DNA from: Macrostomum hystrix
Lineage: Eukaryota; Platyhelminthes; Macrostomidae
Length of the DNA stretch: 64,000 nucleotides
Direction of reading: 5' to 3'
NCBI GenBank assembly: GCA_950097015.1
Contig: CATNEN010000010.1
Location: 2,372,501-2,436,500, forward strand
In this document: one piece after another, positions 1-11,013 of the stretch
How the letters are laid out: each line of letters begins with the position of its first letter
Numbering within the stretch: the first letter of the stretch is position 1
The notes under the pieces: generated by a model
What the model was told of the DNA's origin: nothing
Databases searched by the model: none
What the model saw: the letters and a program-made list of their open reading frames with translations, nothing else
Position numbers and translations under genes: made by a program

Positions 1-54
1 AACAGGAGGATTGTGGAAAGTGGAATGCTCTTGAACACGACTGTAGAAGCAAAT

Positions 55-557
55 TCTGGGATTGGGTGAGATGGAGCTGGGATTGGGTGAGATTGAGCTG
101 GGATTGGGTGAGATGGAGCTGGGATTGGGTGAGATGGAGCTGGGATTGGGTGAGATGGAGCTGGGATTGGGTCAGATGGAGCTGGGATTGGGTGATATGG
201 AGCTGGGATTGGGTGAGATGGAGCTGGGATTGGGTGATATGGAGCTGGGATTGGGTGAGATGGAGCTGGGATTAGGTGATATGGAGCTGGGATTGGGTGA
301 GATGGAGCTGGGATTGGGTGAGATGGAGCTGGGATTGGGTGATATGGAGCTGGGATTGGGTGAGATGGAGCTGGGATTGGGTGAGATGGAGCTGGGATTG
401 GGTGAGATGGAGCTGGGATTGGGTCAGATGGAGCTGGGATTGGGTGAGATGGAGCTGGGATTGGGTGAGATGGAGCTGGGATTGGGTCAGATGGAGCTGG
501 GATTGGGTGAGATGGAGCTGGGATTGGGTGAGGTGGAGCTGGGATTGGGTGAGACCA
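55..557. repeat. 21-bp minisatellite, about 24 copies
   Basis: Tandem array of a G-rich 21-bp unit (core gagctgggattgggtgagat) with few variants (gatatg, gtcatg). The period is a multiple of three, so reading frames stay open on both strands; these are not genes. It lies 3' of the TMED gene. Confidence 0.97.
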
Positions 558-863
558 GAAGGCGTGGCTAAACTATATTGTTGCAATTGAAAGTTTATGA
601 TCACTAGCTGCAGTAAAAAAACTATAGGGAAAACTGAAATACGAGTTATAGAACACCGAATTCTAGATTTTGGCACCAATTTGAACTTCTGAAACAATTA
701 GTGCAAATTGATGGCGAACTTGTTGCTAAGTAAATTGCGAGGCCTCAAAATAATAATGAAAACATAGCTAAAAATATTGTTTTGCTAGCATTCAGCTGGT
801 TTTGAGTCAGTTTTCCCTGTGAAGCAACAGGAGCGGGACACGGGTATTCGCTGAACTGATTTT

Positions 864-1526
864 TTAGGCCTTAGTGGGATAACGAGGATAGGAAACCGAC
901 TTCTTGTCCGAGAAGAAAGTTCTAAGAACCATCACCTGTCCGAAGCCGCAGAACACGACGGCAATAGCCAGGATGGCGCTGAATACCATCACTCGTTCGT
1001 TCAGATCCTCGCTGATCTCCCTGCCCTCTGCCTCGCGCATCTTGTAGATGGATTGCACCGTCTCTACGGTGACCAGGAATTCGTGGATCGCCTCCATCTT
1101 GGTCTGCAGAAGCGACATCGCCGTGGGCACGTTGGTAGCTCCGGCCTCCTCGGCTAGGCTCTCCGGTCGCTTGCGATTCAGAGCGAAGTAGACCTGCTTG
1201 TGTGTGATGGTCGAAAACTTGTTGCCAAAGCAGAACGAGTAGGTTCCAGGATGGAAGGTGTGCTCGTGCTCGTCAAAATGCTGCTTCTGTTTCTCGTAGA
1301 CTTTCCGGTTATCCGGAGCCGTGATGGCGAAGTCCACGTCATTATTGCCGCCGCGAATCACCCGAAACACGGTGGAGAATGCTTCTTTGGTGGCGTCTTG
1401 TGCGAACTCTTCGTAGAAGCAGAATTCCTCGTTGTCTGGTAGTTCGAAAACAAATTCTTTGGGATATTTGTCGAATGCAGCTGCCACAGTAATTAGGGAC
1501 AAAATGACGATTAAAAAGTTGTTCAT
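864..1526 (-). CDS. TMED: p24/TMED gamma-type cargo receptor
   Basis: Single-exon gene of 220 residues. Known of the family: p24 proteins sort cargo and shape COPI/COPII vesicles between ER and Golgi. Seen here: a signal peptide (residues 1-17, hydrophobic, ending VAAA), a GOLD domain with the paired cysteines C36 and C99, a coiled-coil stretch before the membrane, one transmembrane segment near residues 182-204 and a short cytosolic tail beginning RTFFSDKK. The FF pair and basic residues fit COP binding, and the tail resembles TMED1/3/5/7 (gamma). The ATG at 1526 starts the signal peptide. Reading upstream in frame gives only a TTG codon and an acceptor-like run (attgttacag) ending 3 nt before the ATG, so a longer protein is unlikely. 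I cannot tell which gamma paralogue it is. Confidence 0.93.
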   Translation of the reverse strand: MNNFLIVILSLITVAAAFDKYPKEFVFELPDNEEFCFYEEFAQDATKEAFSTVFRVIRGGNNDVDFAITAPDNRKVYEKQKQHFDEHEHTFHPGTYSFCFGNKFSTITHKQVYFALNRKRPESLAEEAGATNVPTAMSLLQTKMEAIHEFLVTVETVQSIYKMREAEGREISEDLNERVMVFSAILAIAVVFCGFGQVMVLRTFFSDKKSVSYPRYPTKA

Positions 1527-1538
1527 TTTCTGTAACAA

Positions 1539-2425
1539 TATTTTTGTTGTTGAGCTAAATTTGCAGAAAGATCGTGAAGCAAGAGCAAGCGTTTACTACT
1601 GACACGTCATTGTTAAACTCTTTTCTAGGCTTGTTGGGGTAGAGGGACAAAACTCAGCCACTGCTAATAGGGGTGAAATTTATTCAAATGTACATAGGCC
1701 ACTTGGGCCGGCGGGCCACAGACAGCTAGAACGCAGATTATGTACATTTGTGCGGGTGAATGAAGAGAGCGAGAAATTCCAGCCTATGTACACTCAAGCC
1801 CTAACCGGTATGAAATTAAAACCGGGGAACACATTTTCCGTACCGCCAGTCCCGGCTTTCCTTTCCATCCAAGTTCTTTCCCGAAACCCTCCCATTCAAA
1901 GCTACGTACAGTCTCCGTAGTCCATATTTCGGGCTTTCTACATTTTTCTGTTCATCGCCTCATAGTAGGATGAAAGCGAACTCAGCCTATTCACTATTGA
2001 ATCGGTACGACAGCTCAGTCAGAAATTGAATTTAAATCATCGACCTGAATGTCGAATGTAAGTTTGCTGGTCTGTATATAGATCCAGCAAATTCTATTAA
2101 TAAAATAGATGAAGAAAAGTTAATGTCTTAGCAGAAAACCTTTGCGTTGGAATGTAGATAAGAGTGAAATAAATATTTCGAGTTGCTTAATAAACAATTT
2201 CCTCCGGTCAGCGGTCAATATTTGATCTAACAATCGGTAAAACCCTTTCTGAAATTCGAAAAGCTAAACAGCGTGTGATATAAATTTCAATGCATTTCCA
2301 TTTAGTTTTGTAATGTCAGGATGATGTTATTCCTAGACACGTCTCATACGTATAGAGCTACATTAATGGAAAGAGCGCTTTCTATTAATCAATACATCCA
2401 GCATCAAGGGATTGATGCGTCTTCA
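1539..2425. other. AT-rich intergenic stretch
   Basis: Upstream of the TMED gene. No coding pattern, RNA gene or clear repeat seen. The TMED promoter should lie here, but no motif is convincing. Confidence 0.5.
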
Positions 2426-2427
2426 TG

Positions 2428-3300
2428 AATAGATGCTACTGCACCCCCCATCCTGCATGAACTGATGCTACTGCACCCCCCATCCTGCATAGACTGATGC
2501 TACTGCACCCCCCATCCTGCATGGACTGATGCTACTGCACCCCCATCCTGCATGGACTGATGCTACTGCACCCCCATCCTGGATGGACTGATGCTACTGC
2601 ACCCCCATCCTGCATGGACTGATGCACTGCACCCCCCATCCTGCATGAACTGATGCTACTGCACCCCCATCCTGCATAGATTGATGCTACTGCACCCCAT
2701 ACTGCATGGATTGATGCTACTGCACCCCCATCCTGCATGGACTGATGCTACTGCACCCCCCATCCTGCATGGACTGATGCAACTGCACCCCCATCCTGCA
2801 TGGATTGATGCTACTGCACCCCCCATCCTGCATGGACTGATGCTACTGCACCCCACATCCTGCATGGACTGATGCTACTGCACCCCCCATCCTGCATGGA
2901 TTGATGCTACTGCACCCCCATCCTGCAAGGATTTATGCTACTGCACCCCCATCCTGCATGGATTGATGCTACTGCACCCCCATCCTGCATGGATTGATGC
3001 TACTGCACCCCCATCCTGCATGGACTGATGCTACTGCACCCCCATCCTGCATGGACTGATGCTACTGCACCCCCATCCTGGATGGACTGATGCTACTGCA
3101 CCCCCATCCTGCATGGACTGATGCTACTGCACCCCCATCCTGCATGGACTGATGCTACTGCACCCCCCATCCTGCATGGACTGATGCTACTGCACCCCCA
3201 TCCTGCATGGACTGATGCTACTGCACCCCCCATCCTGCATGGACTGATGCTACCGCACCCCCATCCTGCATGGACTGATGCTACTGCACCCTCAACCTTC
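2428..3300. repeat. 31-33-bp minisatellite, about 28 copies
   Basis: Tandem array with core tgatgctactgcaccccc plus catcctgcatggac. Units vary in the length of the C run (4-6 C) and at a few single bases. It is strongly strand-asymmetric (C-rich on the + strand). Open frames across it are by-products of repetition. Confidence 0.96.
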
Positions 3301-3675
3301 ATGCATTGACGCCACAATGAGAAAAGAAAGAAAATGATAAACAGAGCTAAACAAGAATGCAGTTGTCTAGGATTGGATAGAGGAAAATGCAACGTCAATG
3401 ATTTGGTCACCAATCGAGTCGAACAATTTACTCCTATGGGCATTGGAATCGGGACCATTTTATTTGAAATATATTTTAGTGCATAAAGCAAACAAAAATA
3501 ACGGAGAATATGGATTAGCGGAATTGATGCTTCACTGAACACAGATGAGAGGGCCTGCGAAAAGCACAGCTTTCGACAGGAACTGCATGGATTTTCTTAG
3601 TGCAAGTTTAGTTTTTAATAGGGGATAAAAATCAACAAGCGGTGTGACAGCAGGAATCAGTCGGGAGAAATCGAA

Positions 3676-6600
3676 TTATTTCTTCTTTTTTTTCGCCGCC
3701 GGAGCAGATGAAGCCTTAGACTTGGATCCTGAGCTGGCGGCGGCCGCAGTTGATTTAGTTTTAGCAGCAGTTGGTTTTGCTTTGGCACCACCGGTAGTGT
3801 CCTTGGCTTTGACTGCCTTTTTTGGCTTCTGAAATGGTTCGGTTTGCAACCCAGTTTATCAACTGCAGAGCTTCAGCTGCTCTACTGACAGTAGCGTAGT
3901 AGGCGAATTTTTTAATAACAAACCTTGATCATGGCGTCTACTGCTGGGTCCGAGTCGTCGCCTTCTGCGTCGGCCTCCTCTTCGCCTTCGCCTTCGTAGA
4001 GCATCGCCTCTTCGCCGAATTCGTCTGCGGCAGATGCGGCCGCCTTTCGCTTAGCCGGGGCTTGTACCAGCGAGTAGGGAGTCAGGTGAGCCGACTTGTT
4101 GTAAGCCCTAGTGAGGGCCGCTTTCACCTGCAAGGGAAAACGATGAAAGCATTGGTCATAAAGGATAGGATCAATAAAAATAGGTAGTAATTGATGAGCA
4201 GATAAAGGACGCTTTCACCTTTCGATTCGTAGACTGAGACAGCCTACACCTACACCCAGCTAATGCTGGCACCCTTTGACCTTAATACTAGGGAATTAAG
4301 TGTATTTCCCAAGGACACAAATTGTATCCATTAAGCTGACACGCGAACTCCTGACCTATCGGTATGAAGTCCGAAGCACTAGCATCTAGGATACATGCTA
4401 GAGAGGAATCGAAACAGAATTTTCAAATCGAAATCAAAATCGAAATTTTTACAAGGCATAAAAGTAGTCACATTTAATATCTCTAGTACTCCCCGAATAT
4501 TAACTTTCGCGTATGTTCTATTCCTGAATATATTTGTCTTTGACAAACTACTCAGCAATGCTGAAATAAGGGGATTTGACTTTGTGTCTGATTTGGACTG
4601 AAGTTTGAACTTTTATGTTGCCGAAGTGTGTGCACGTTCGATTGGATAATTCAACTAATCGGCATGGTCGGCAATATTGTGTGACTTGATTTGTTTTAAC
4701 TTGTACCAGAGATTCTCGAAATAAAGTTTCGATAAAATTGTTTCGAAATTCGAAATCGAAGTTAATCGATGTGCACCGAAGTTAATTCGGTGCACAATTT
4801 GGCACCGAAATTCGGAAAATATAAATCAAAATCTAATCTCGATCTATCTCAGGTACACGCGCCCTATCTGAGAGCTAATAAAAGATGGGTAAAAAATAAA
4901 TCAGGTTCAGTAAAATATAAATCATTGCCTATACGGCGGTGAGCAGACTGCACATCCCATGTATATGAGCACTGCTCACCTTGGGATCTACACCAGCCAG
5001 CGGGTCGGAGCGGCCGGGCCAGGCGGCTAGCTCGAGCAGCGAGTCCATGTCCTCGCGCTGCAGATCATAAGCCTCAAGGACGCCGACAACTCCGGGCACG
5101 CCTTCGGCGCCGGCCAGCCGCAGTGGCCGTGTCAGGGCGCAGGCCAGGTGCTCGGCCAGGTCCAGGCCGAGGTCCCGGCTGGCCAGGCCACCCGAGGCCA
5201 GGCGCAGGTGGCAGGCCAGAAGGCCGAGCTGCCTGGCCGCCTTGCCGGCCGTGGAGTTACGGCCCAGCCAGGCTGGGAAGGTCACCTGACCAAGGAACTG
5301 ACCGGACACGCAGCGGCCAGGCAGGACAGAGGAGAACAGGGCCTGGGTCGGCAGCAGGGCCCAGTTGCCGGAGGAGCGAATTGACCGACTGCAAATGTCG
5401 CCCAGGGCGATCGAGTCAGCGGCCAGGCTGAGCAGCTGGAGTCGACGCAGATCCCGCTTGCCGGCAGGCAGGGAGCGGAGCGAGTCCGGCTCAGTCAGGG
5501 GATAATTCTCCTGAATAAACAGCGGCTCCATGTTGTAGTCCTGCGGCGGGTGGTGAGGGGTGAGTAATCAGAAGATGCGTAAGAGAATAGCTGTCCGGAA
5601 ACTTTCAGGGCCTGATGCTACAGCCCGCACTAAGAGTTGACAACTCACCTGAAAGAACAGGTCAGACAGCTCGTTAATCGTCTTGCCGGCAGTCTCATCT
5701 GAGCTCAGCGCCTTGCGGGCCAAATCGAAAGGTCCGAAGCGTAGGTCCTTGCGGGACCGATTGGCGTCCTTTCGGAGCTGCTCAGCCCCAGTGGAACCGC
5801 CGCTATTGCTGGTCCAGGCCTAAGGATTGAAAACAGTCGAAAATGCGCCTCATGTACGGCTAGCTGCCTTCTAAAGTCTCTACAGAAAACTTTTAGATTT
5901 AAAATGAGCAAACAGGATGATGGCAGACCAAGAAAGGATAAAGATTTGGCACACATGATTTGTAGGGTGACAGGCAATTGTACCTGCATCTTATGAGCTA
6001 TGGGAAAATCTACCTGCAAATTGTGAATAGTTTGCCGAACGTCGTTATTAGACGCTGCGATGACATCAAGCAGAGCCTGGGCATCAACGCGGAGGCCCTC
6101 CCGGCTGGCGATGGACATGGCTGCGCCGCGGATCTGCTCCGGCCGTGGCCGCTGGAAACGCAGGTCGAAGCAGTAGTTGGCCAGGGAGCGCATCTTCATG
6201 TGGTTGCGGTCGTTGCAGATGCAGATAATCGGCACCTTGACGGGGGCAGATGCGGGTGCTTGAGCTTGCGATGAGCTTGAGATTGCGGACGGTTTTGCTG
6301 GGACTATAGATCGGTTTTTATTACTTGCTGTTTCATAAAATCTTATATTCACTATGGTGTCAATTCTAAGCCACAGAAACCTGTTCGACGTTTTATGATC
6401 TCAGATGCCACATCACAGGCTCATTGATGCCGTCTGTCCCAGGCTCATTGATGCCATCTGTCCCAGGCTCATTGATGCCATCTGTCCCAGGCTCATTGAT
6501 GCCATCTGTCCCAGGCTCATTGATGCCATCTGTCCCAGGCTCATTGATGCCATCTGTCCCAGGCCCCTAATATCATCAAGCTTCAGGCTCACCTGGCTAG

Positions 6601-9164
6601 ACTTGATAAGCTGAATTAGCTCGGCCACGCCACCGCGATCCTCATTGCCAGCCATGCCGTCCACCTCGTCCATTATGACGCAACGTCGGCGACCATCTTC
6701 AACACCCCGACTGCTGCCTCCGCCGAACATGGCGCCTACTGAGAACGTACCAAGTGCCTCGCCGACAATCTCGTGCAGCGAGCGCTTATTCCTGGTGTCG
6801 GAGGCATTTAACTCCAGGCACTCGTAGCCCAGCTCCCGGCAAGCCAGGGTGGCCGTGGTGGTCTTGCCGATGCCCGGCGGTCCGGACAGGAGAGCCGCCT
6901 TCAGCACCGAGCCGTCGTTGTTGAAGCGCTGGAAAGACTGGGCGACACCGCGCTTCACTCCGCTGGCCAGGTGCCGGTGCCAGTCGGTCAGCCAGGCCAC
7001 CAGCTTGCTGGCACAGCTCGCCGGCCCCGCCTGGCCGATAATCTGCTTCAGCGAGCGCGGCTTGTATTTGTCCACCCACATGAGCTGCTGCTGACCCTCC
7101 GCTCTGGGATCAACGCCGCTGCCGCTTTGATTCGCTCCAGTTTTAACTCCGCTGCTTGATGCTTTAACCTCAGCCTGAGCTTTGCCACTTCCGCTGCTCT
7201 GCTTGGCCTCAGCCTGAGCTTTGCCACTTCCGCTGCTTTGCTTGGCCTCAGCCTGAGCTTTGCCACTTCCGCTGCTCTGCTTGGCCTCAGCCTGAGCTTT
7301 GCCACTTCCGCTGCTCTGCTTGACCTCAGCCTGAGCTTTGCCAGTTCCGCTGCTCTGCTTGACCTCAGCCTGAGCTTTGCCAGTTCCGCTGCTCTGCTTG
7401 ACCTCAGCCTGAGCTTTGCCAGTTCCGCTGCTCTGCTTGACCTCAGCCTGAGCTTTGCCAGTTCCGCTGCTCTGCTTGACCTCAGCCTGAGCTTTGCCAC
7501 TTCCGCTGCTCTGCTTGACCTCAGCCTGAGCTTTACAAGTTCCGCTGCTCTGCTTGGCCTCAGCCTGAGCTTTGCCACTACTCGCATTGCTGGATTCATT
7601 CTTTCTGTTATCCTTTTCACTCCCATTGCTGCGCTCGTCGTGTCGTGTCGCACTGCTGCCCGGCTCGGTGCCCATCAGCTCGACGGCGTCATCCTCGCAT
7701 GGATCCACAGACTCAAGGGGCTGTCCGAGCTTCTCACAAAGGAACGCGTAGAACTCCTTTTCAGAGCAGCAGCGAACCCCAGCCTGCTTGGCCTTCTCCA
7801 GCTTGGTGGCCCCGGGCTCCCGGCCCACCACGAGCATGCTGGTCCGCTTGCTCACGCTTTTGGTGACCTTGGCGCCGCACTGGTGAAGCAGCGCCTCGGC
7901 TGATTCCTTCTCTACGTAGTCCAGCACACCAGTAATGACAATTGTCTGGCCAACAAAGCTGTTGGGCTTAGCCTGTGCGGAATGCGGGTTCACACCTCAG
8001 GCATTACGAGTATTTACTCAAACTGGATAAATGAGAAATCAAGTCAAAGTCAAAATTGACGTGGAATATATCAATTTTACCTTGGGCAGTCGCAGCTCGC
8101 CCAGATGCTTGGGTCCATCACGGTGCAAATACGCCATATAGCTGGCCCGCTTAGCTTCTGGTGTGGTGGCAGATCGCTTTAGAGGGGACTTCTCAGCACC
8201 GGCTGTGGCTGGCTCCACTGCATGCGGCGATCTCGGTGGCGAAATCTGGCGCCCCTGTCGTTGCTGCTGCTTCTGGTTTGACTTCTGCTGCTGGGCCTGA
8301 ACAGACTTTAGCTTTGAGCCGCCAGCGACGGAGCTGCCAGCCCTAGGCGAAGCGGAAGCGACGAATGACGATTCAATCACATCCGGGTCATCATCATCAT
8401 CGATGGTCTGAAAGTCATCATCAATTAGTTTACATCAGCCTAGCCCGAACTCAGTACCCGAGTCCACCTTGACATCAAAGCCGATCCCCTAAGTTGCACC
8501 AACCATAGACAGTCTAGCAGTTCCTGGTGCACGCGCGGCAACCGAAGGAGCTGCTGTCAGTTTGCTGGATCCGGCGATGGGGCTGGTGAAGAAGTCCGCC
8601 GGGTTGACCTTTACGCGTTCCGTTGAAGCTGAGGAGCTGCTAGCCTGCTGGGCTAATTGACCGCCGCCGTTTATCCTGCTGAAGTAATTATCCAGAGTGT
8701 TCTTCTGCACCGGTGGCGCAGCTTTAGGACTCTTTGTTGCCGACTTTTTGCCGGAAGAAGCTTGCTGCTGCTTCTGGGCTCCGACTTTGCGCTGCTTGCT
8801 GGGCGAGTGCAGAGGAGAGTCCTCGCCATCTGAAGTGGAGGATGGCGGCATACTTAATCCATTTTGGCTAATCTCAGGATTATTGCAATGCGTAGCTACA
8901 GGTAACATCCCAAACAAGTAGCATGCCTTACCAGATTCTACAAACACTGTCTCTGGATGCTGCTTCTGCTTCTTCCTAGCTGGCTTTGCTTTTGCCGAAG
9001 CCTTTTCCTTGCTTCCAGATCGCAAACTAGCATTTTCTGACTCAGAGTCTGCAAAGATTGGTTTGAAATTAGCAATTTCAACCTGTCAAAAAAGACGAAA
9101 TTAGCCTTTAAAAATGCTCACCTGAGTCTGACAGAACCATAGACTGGCGTTTCTTCTTATTCAT
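3676..9164 (-). CDS. RFC1: Replication factor C subunit 1 (clamp-loader large subunit)
   Basis: Nine exons: 9122-9164, 8504-9048, 8081-8407, 6593-7972, 6014-6235, 5649-5819, 4980-5540, 3924-4127, 3676-3828, about 1201 residues (human 1148). Known role: loads PCNA on primer-template DNA with ATP. Seen: a basic, serine-rich N-terminus with a possible PCNA-interacting motif (TLDNYFSR), a BRCT domain at the start of exon 4, an expanded repeat linker, then the AAA+ core with Walker A GPPGIGKTTTA, Walker B VIMDEVDGMAGNEDRGG, sensor region CICNDRN and arginine-rich RFQRPR. The C-terminal collar ends in TRAYNKSAHLTPYS and a lysine-rich tail, as in vertebrate RFC1. Exon 5 is placed at 6235 because it then matches RFC1 without gap (SSQ-VPIICIC). 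The end of exon 2 (near 8504) is the least certain junction. An acceptor-like gttacag lies 7 nt before the ATG. Confidence 0.95.
4190..4400 (-). mobile_element. Degenerate tRNA-derived SINE in an RFC1 intron
   Basis: Reading the minus strand, a tRNA-like head runs from about 4395 to 4335 with ggacttcataccgataggtc followed by a B-box-like ggagttcgcgtgtc. It is followed by tgtgtccttgggaaatacac, a body motif I recall from many invertebrate tRNA-SINEs. It lies in the 852-nt intron between RFC1 exons 7 and 8. The A box is eroded and I see no clear tail or target duplication. Confidence 0.55.
6413..6571. repeat. 24-bp minisatellite at the start of an RFC1 intron
   Basis: About 6.5 units of a 24-bp repeat (minus strand: atggcatcaatgagcctggg plus acag) lying 20-180 nt inside the intron after RFC1 exon 4. 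The unit is a multiple of three and in frame with exon 4, so an unspliced message would read GQMASMSL repeats up to the end of the array. Confidence 0.95.
7147..7578. repeat. 39-bp coding minisatellite in RFC1
   Basis: About 11 tandem 39-bp units inside RFC1 exon 4, encoding 13-residue repeats of the type KAQAEVKQSSGTG between the BRCT and AAA+ domains. Frame is preserved throughout. Variants (V/A, T/S) are clustered in neighbouring units, suggesting recent expansion. Confidence 0.96.
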
Positions 9165-11013
9165 TGCTTAACTGTAACATGCAAGATAATAACATGCAGA
9201 CTATAAAAAGCATACGATAATCAAATTGTAACTAAATCACATGGTGAATACTAATATCTTCTGTCTTACATAGTTTTTGTAATACAAATTATATTGTTTA
9301 ACATTATAGTATCATTTTTTGTAGATTTTTGGTAAGATAGTTGGCTATAAACATTTTTTATCCAAATTTTATCAATTCTATAAAATCTATAGTATCATTT
9401 TTTGTAGATTTTTGGTAAGATAGTTGGCTATAAACATTTTTTATCCACATACCAGGCCTAATATTGACTAAAAAACCATAGACCTAATAAGAGTGTAAAA
9501 AATGCTACTATAATGTTCTATAAAAAAATTTCAATATATCCTAAACGAAAGGGCCTATTTTTATAATATTTTTTTCAATATTTGATTTCAATCAGTAAGC
9601 TTATTGAGAACTTACAATAACTAACCTAATAGCTGATCTTATATTTTTAATTAAATTTATATAAAATTTTTTTACTAAAAAACTAATTAAAGACAAAAAT
9701 CAATTGAATGAAAAAAAGCATTAAAGTTTTATATTTTAAAGTGCTTGCTAGCTACTTATGATTTTCTCTTCTAGGCACCTTAGCTATATAGCTACTATAT
9801 TTTATTTTACAATACCAATTCTAACCATTTCTTAAATTTCTTTGCAACATAAAAACTAAGTTAGGTAGCAATAGAACTCGTTAGTCTTCAAAATACAATG
9901 CAAAATGCAAAAGGCCTAAAAAATTAACTCACAAAAATTACTTAGACTTCCATAGTAAAACAAAAGTGTATTATTTCAAAGAGCTAAGTTAATATGAAAA
10001 CATGACATAAATATAAGAAATGAATGATTTAATGAATTCTAATGAATACTAATTGCTTCAAACTTCTAAAAATTTATAAATGAATAATAGGGCTTGAAGC
10101 CGCTTGATAAAGAAAAGTATATAAGCCTAGTTTATGAAATAGCTTTTGATGAACAGTGAACGGAAAATGATTATAAAGTTTGACAAAGTTTATGGCATTG
10201 CGACAGAGATAGGTAGCGACTGGATAGGCGGGTAGCAAAATATTTGATTGTCGACTTAGGAGAACATTATCATCTCCTGCAGCGTTTGTGAGGAGCAGGG
10301 TACAATAATTAATTTAGTAATAATTCAAAATTATCGTGATTCGATTCAAACACACTTTATAGTTTTACTAAAATGAAAAAATATCAAAAGAAAAAAAACA
10401 ATTTTTGAATATTTTTTTAACGAATTTTATTTGCGCACATTGTGTGAACACGCTCCAAGTATATGAAGAAATAGCTTTTCAAAATATTCTCCGTTGTAAA
10501 TTGAAACTATGTAATTACTAATACATTAATAAATACTTGCAAAAATGAAGCCTCGCCTGAGCAAAATCTACTTGTACAACTACTATCGATAAATATAAAT
10601 TGGGAGAAACTGTATCCAGGATTTTGGAAACTTATGTAGAACAACCTAGTGCCAATTTAATTTATCTAATAATCTAAATCTTTTCAAGCGTCAGTATGAT
10701 TGGAAGTGTAAGAAATGAAACAACAATTTTTAGAACGTAAAAAAAGTAACGTAAAAAAAGTTTTTTTAATATCCATGTTTTAGGAATTTGTTGTCAAAAA
10801 AGTATTTTGCTACATTCTTACGATGGCAACATGTAGCAATCATGTGGGCCCTTTCATCTTTCTGTATCAAACAACTTTCAACTTATAGACTGGTTTTAAA
10901 GGATTTTCAGAATTAAATATAAGCTTCTTTATTTGTTATTTTCAGACCACTGTGATAGAAACATGGTGTAAAATCGCCTATTTCAAACATTCAATAATAT
11001 CTTAAGTAAATTT
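9165..11013. other. AT-rich intergenic stretch with an 83-bp-spaced direct repeat
   Basis: No gene seen. A segment of about 59 bp beginning atagtatcattttttgtaga occurs at 9306 and again at 9389. The RFC1 promoter should be at the left edge. Confidence 0.6.

Noticed and set aside
62-590. Long open frames (MELGLGE and WDWVRWS repeats) on both strands
   Set aside because: They are by-products of a 21-bp tandem array with no start context, splice sites or conserved domain.
2428-3300. Possible CRISPR-like array
   Set aside because: Units are contiguous with no unique spacers and the context is eukaryotic: a minisatellite.
6236-6300. RFC1 exon 5 starting at the tcccag acceptor near 6298
   Set aside because: That join shifts the frame. 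The acceptor before 6235 keeps frame and gives an ungapped match to the RFC1 family.
4929-6352. Several GC-rich + strand frames opposite RFC1
   Set aside because: Antisense shadows of RFC1 exons; no conserved domain.
8896-8931. 36-nt intron inside RFC1 exon 2 (gtaagg...ctgtag)
   Set aside because: The segment keeps frame without stops and is shorter than the other introns here, so I treated it as coding. cDNA would settle it.
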